The position numbers and the translations under genes are program-made. DNA of 64,000 nt from Rhynochetos jubatus (lineage: Eukaryota > Chordata > Aves > Eurypygiformes > Rhynochetidae): assembly GCA_027574665.1 (NCBI GenBank), contig CM050654.1, positions 42,351,722 through 42,415,721 of the forward strand, given 5' to 3'. How positions within the stretch are numbered: the first letter of the stretch is position 1; each line of letters begins with the position of its first letter. Positions 59,791-64,000 of the stretch are shown in pieces. The notes under the pieces were generated by a model. It had not been told where the DNA came from. It did not search any database and saw only the letters and a program-made list of their open reading frames with translations.

Positions 59791-61900
59791 CGACCGGATG
59801 GGCTGGGGGTACATTTGCCAGTCACACTGGGCTGGTTTAAGAGGTGGATCCAGCCTTGCCCAGACCTTGTTCCTTGGTGAGACGCTGAGTTTGCCAACTG
59901 CTGTGGTCGGCAGAACACATCCCCCAAGCGCCCCCTGCCAACATGCGCTGCCTGCTTTGGCTGAGCTTTCAGGTGCTGGGGAAAAACGTGAGCTTGTGAC
60001 CTGAAGACTGAGTGTTTTCATGTTGTTTCTCATAATAATTTATATTCTCAAAAAAGAAGAGAAAAACCTTAAAAATATGAAGAGATATCCAAAATTCAAC
60101 CCAACCTGGGAAGGTCTGGGGCACGTTAAATAGAGAGAAGCAGTGCGACTCTGGCTAACTAGAGGAGCAAGCGAGCAGGTTTGTAGCGGCTCATGACTTC
60201 CACGCATGCGCAAGGTCCTGCTTCCTACAGACCGCAGCAAGGGCTTGGTAAGAGCCATCAAGAGTTTCAGTGTTGGGTGGTTCCCAGTAGGATGTGAGGA
60301 TAGTTCCCATCAAACAAGCACAGGGCGACAGTTTCACCTTCCCCCTGTAACACACAGGCTACTCAACACCTCCTCCATTCTTGCGCAGAGCACAGGAACT
60401 CATGGCCTAAAGGACCTTTGGAGGAATATATCTCAGGTCTGCTTAAACACTTCAGATGACAGGTAATTCGGCCCATCTGTTTGTAAGAGGTACCAATGGC
60501 TTATGTTTACCTACTGACAACAAAAAGTGTGGTCCCAGCATCATGGTAGACTCCCAGAAATTAAGCAACATCATCCTGAAATCTTCAAAGCTGCTATGAT
60601 CCACCTCATCCTATAATTTATTCTGCATTTCATTAGTAAGTGATTTTAGTATGTATATTAGAGAGGCTTCCCCCTCCCCCCACAAAAGAAGATCTAGGTA
60701 ACTGTGCTCATCGTTGTCACTGCCAGTCTCTGCACTATCTGCAGATTGGTAACGAACATTTTTGCCAATGAAACTCAGCTGCTTGAGAGTTTAGAAAGGA
60801 AATTTAGAAATGACACAGCCAAAGAAATATTTTTAAACTGAAGTTAGCATCCTTAATTTTTTTTTCCCCCATCGTCAACCCAACAAAAATTAGCATGATG
60901 ACGTCTGGCCTCGCTGAGAAAATAAACAGAAAAGGAAGTGTTGAAATCAGCCAGCGCTTTCCACTTTCTGATGCCAAATACTGACTTATTCTGGGTTTCT
61001 TAAAAAGTATTAAACCGAGTTCAAGGCTTACGTCACTGGGAGACGAACACAGTGAGCCTGGCTTGGCCATTTGAGAATTACTGTGCAAACATGGCCAGGG
61101 TGGGTTTTTTGGAATTTGTTCCTGTAAAAATTATTCAGAGCGGGAAAAGCTGCGATTCACAAAAAAACTCATCACTGAAAATGTTTTCCTGTAGCCCTGT
61201 CCCGTGGGGAGGGAGGGGACAAGATTCTTGTCTCTCTAAATACAAGCAAGGTCTGCTCCAGGAATTAGAATCACAGCGACGAAGCCAGCCAGCGTGAGAG
61301 GCTAAGGAGAATTTCTGGGCATAAAGCCGCAGAGAAAAAAAATAATAATAAATAAAAAAGTGTTGCAAAAGACTGTGTAAACCACATGAAACCTTAAACC
61401 CCGGTGAGGGGAGAGCTGGGGCAGCCTTCTGATCTACAGGCAGCACTGCCCCGCGACCACAGCCAGAGGAGAAGCTTCCACAGGGGATGTTTGGGAGCTT
61501 GGTGCCAACAGCTCCCAATGCAGATGAAAAAACAATGAGTGACAAGTACTGTGACCAAAAAAAAAAGTAGCTATTTAAAAATCTGATTATCTAGGCTTTT
61601 TCTTACAACCATTTACTTGTACCTCCCTTTTCAATGAGTTGAGCATGCTTCAGTGGGGTATTTATCCAGCCTGTCTCACCTGAAACCTTAGCAGAGGGTT
61701 GGCAAGCACAGCAGAGCGGGGTTTTTGCCCTTATCTCTGACAAAAAACAAGGGACAGTGATTTTGTGCTGCGGCTCACCGATTCCCGTCTGCGGGCGATG
61801 CTTCTGATCCCAGGAAGGTGAAGACCCAGTGTGGGCCCTTCTCATCCGTCACCGGTTGGGTGAGCAGCAAAGGCTGCAGATGTATCTGCAGAGACCCAAA
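59791..61900. other. unique non-coding DNA
   Basis: The right part of the old LINE may extend some way in here without clear wording. An A/AAT-rich tract lies at 61333-61360. No gene was recognised. Confidence 0.55.
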
Positions 61901-63330
61901 CAAACTAAACTAGTCCCCTGGACTGACTAATACTATCATTTGAACAGCTGGATTTATTGACTTTGCAAAATCAATAGCTATTTTTATTAATCATCTTTAG
62001 ATAGCATGATGCTCCTACTATATCTCTTTCAGTGACTAATACAATAAATTTCCCCTTTTGATGTTCCCTGACATTTGAGCAAATTAAATGGAGCATTAAA
62101 TATGATCCTCTTTGGGACAAAAGTGGGCAGAATCATTTGTGACTACTTTATTAACTGCTGGGAGAATACCGGCAGCACCTTCAAAAATGTTGTTCGGCAT
62201 ACAATATTTATTATTATTTAAATTTTTCAGAGCAGTGCTATATTACTATGGATCAAATGGTTTTAGTTTTGAGAAATGGAAATATTTCCATATTTACTTT
62301 TATTTTGAACATGATACCAGCTGAGGAACCCGAGTCCATCTTTGCTACGTGCATGATGGGAAATCTTTATAAAGTGTGCTTTACCCTTAAAATGGACTAC
62401 ATCCTTTAAAAAAGTTCACATAGAAATAATTTCACTATGGAATAGTTAAACCGGTATTTTCAAAATGTCATTGAATAAGAATTATTTTTTTTATTCCGAA
62501 AAAGCGACACCAATTTACATTCTTTGGCAAAAGGAGAAGCTGTCAATTAAATACTATGGCTTGGAAAACTCCATGGGGGGAACTTGCCAGAGCGGGGCTC
62601 CCTGACCCCCGGCCAGATCCCGTGCACAGGGATCCTGGTGCATTTCCAGCGTTGAGTCTCAATGTGTTTTATATCAGCTGTTTCCGGCGTTTGCATCTGA
62701 ATTTCCAAATCACATAAAATTACATCAACAAATCACCCCACTTAGACATTCCCTTTACCACCCTCTTACAGGGGAGGGATTTCAGGAGGAAGGATGGTAA
62801 GAAGTAAATTACCGAGCGCCCGCCGCGGGTCAGCGCGGCACGAGTACAACTGGTCTATTTCTGTCGATCAGCCGTTTATCAATTTTTGCACAACACATCC
62901 ACTCAGCACCTCGATGCGCCTAGATTATGTCCTGATACGAGATTAATGCTACACCGCTTTCTTCTACTGCCACCCAAATTGAAAGTAAAATTCCCATCAT
63001 CTCCCACAGAAGCACAAGCCCTTTCATAACCGCTAAGTGCTTCTGCCAGGCAAACATTGAAGTTTCAGATTAAGAAGATAAGAACCAATTGACATAAAAT
63101 AAGAACTGTCCTGAATTTTATTCCCAGGCTCAGAATGAACCCAGGCACCAACTTTGACTGAATCTGGGGTATAAAGAGAAATTACAGCTGACCTCCTCCC
63201 AGACAAACTGCCTCCCTTGGAGAAGCAATACAGGTGTGTTAGCACAGCGCTCCGCTTGAGCTAATTAGCCCTGCAAAGAAACTAATTAACCCCAGATGAG
63301 CATTGTCTTAATGCAACGATGTTATTTTCA
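61901..63330. promoter_or_regulatory. AT-rich conserved-element-like region
   Basis: Repeat-poor AT-rich DNA with few frames. Contains GCTATTTTTATTAATCATCT (about 61978-61997) and, at its right end, CTAATTAG (63261-63268) and CTAATTAA (63282-63289), 21 bases apart. It resembles a conserved non-coding cluster by texture. Confidence 0.3.
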
Positions 63331-64000
63331 ATGTCTAAGAGGTACAGAATTAGAGCCAGAACTATCTACCTCTATGGAGGTAGATTTTTGCCCGTAAAAA
63401 GCTCTGGTGGGACAGGGCTGGGCATCCCCTGTGGGGGGCACAGGGCACTGGTGGCACCTCTGCCATGGCACTGCAGGGCTAAGGATCACCCAGCTGCAGC
63501 AAAAGGGCTACAGCATGCATATTTATCAGGTCCTGGGGGCAAACACCTGCAGGTTTCAATTTGCCATTCCCTGCCAGTGTGCAGGACGGCTTCCTCCAGC
63601 AGCCTGCCCTCCTCCCAGGAGCTCAGCCTCTGCACCCAGACCTCTCCCCATGCACTTAGGACCTCCCTCACCCCAGGACAGCTTTCCCCTGGGCCACTGA
63701 CTTTGTGGACCACCCAGCTGTATCTCTGGGCAAAGACGTCTCAGCAACCTCACGTTTCTTCCTCTGCATCCTTCCTGCAACCCTGGATCCTCTTCCAGTA
63801 CTCCAACAATTTTGCCCCAAACTTATTTCTCCTGCCTCCTAACGTTCTTTACCTGGTAGCCTCCTCTTCATCCTCTGCTTCATCCACTTAACTCGGCATC
63901 CGAGTTCTTAAATCTCACCTTTCCAGTGGCCTCCTGCTCCCCGTCCCTTTTTCCCTTTGCCCCCCTACCTTATTTCTCTCGGTCGTCACAAAAGCATCAG
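63331..64000. other. GC- and pyrimidine-richer non-coding DNA
   Basis: A 190-codon plus-strand frame (63319-63891) ends in a serine run and overlaps two minus-strand frames. No domain, signal or splice structure supports it. No repeat was recognised up to the window edge. Confidence 0.55.

Noticed and set aside
63319-63891. 190-codon open frame on the plus strand
   Set aside because: Low-complexity S/P-rich end, overlapping minus-strand frames, no recognisable family.
1-64000. Bacterial-type system, CRISPR array, operon, rRNA or tRNA gene
   Set aside because: No such structure on either strand. The texture and CR1 copies are those of a bird nuclear genome.

Overview
The window reads as nuclear DNA of a bird. 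The clearest sign is eight copies of the 3' part of the CR1 LINE, the dominant avian retrotransposon, in both orientations. Each carries the usual avian CR1 wording, for example GAAGCTGTGGATGCCCCATC, GGCCAGGCTGGATGAGGCTG and TTAAGGTCCCTTCCAACCC. Bacterial, plasmid, phage or organelle signals are absent: no operons, ribosome-binding sites, dense ORFs, rRNA, tRNA or CRISPR.

I find no confident protein-coding gene. The long open frames (up to about 236 codons near 49.8-50.5 kb, 217 codons near 12.0-12.7 kb, 190 codons near 63.3-63.9 kb) lie in GC-richer, stop-poor DNA, often overlap open frames on the other strand, and show no protein family I recognise. Two stretches may be exonic or ex-exonic, both on the minus strand. 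One is a 125-base segment at 22428-22552 with splice-like borders and a clean 41-codon frame. The other is a broken frame at 19741-20199 whose last third resembles the start of the arrestin C-lobe. A third relic, at about 59590-59790 on the plus strand, is a decayed CR1-group reverse transcriptase fragment.

Layout: 1-16 kb is unique DNA alternating between AT-rich, TAAT-rich blocks that look like conserved non-coding elements (3.1-3.3, 4.6-4.9, 5.8-6.0, 7.5-7.8, 11.4-12.1, 14.4-14.9, 15.6-15.9 kb) and GC-richer filler, with one CR1. 16-33 kb is more ordinary intergenic or intronic DNA with four CR1 copies and the two coding-like relics. 33-49 kb returns to AT-rich blocks (34.1-36.1, 36.4-36.5, 37.7-38.3, 41.0-41.9, 46.1-46.7, 47.3-48.3 kb), with low-complexity A-rich and polypurine tracts and one CR1. 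49-54 kb is GC-richer with two CR1 copies. 54-64 kb is again rich in AT blocks with homeodomain-type motifs and short dyads.

The best overall reading is a gene desert or a very large intron near a developmental regulator. That is inference from texture only, because no flanking gene is visible. I did not find a new biological system here. The items worth a second look are the orphan exon candidate, the arrestin-like relic, adjacent dyads at 57.92-57.95 kb, an ACGT/GATC self-complementary microsatellite at 54.2 kb, and a GC-rich patch at 6.5-6.7 kb between two conserved-looking flanks.
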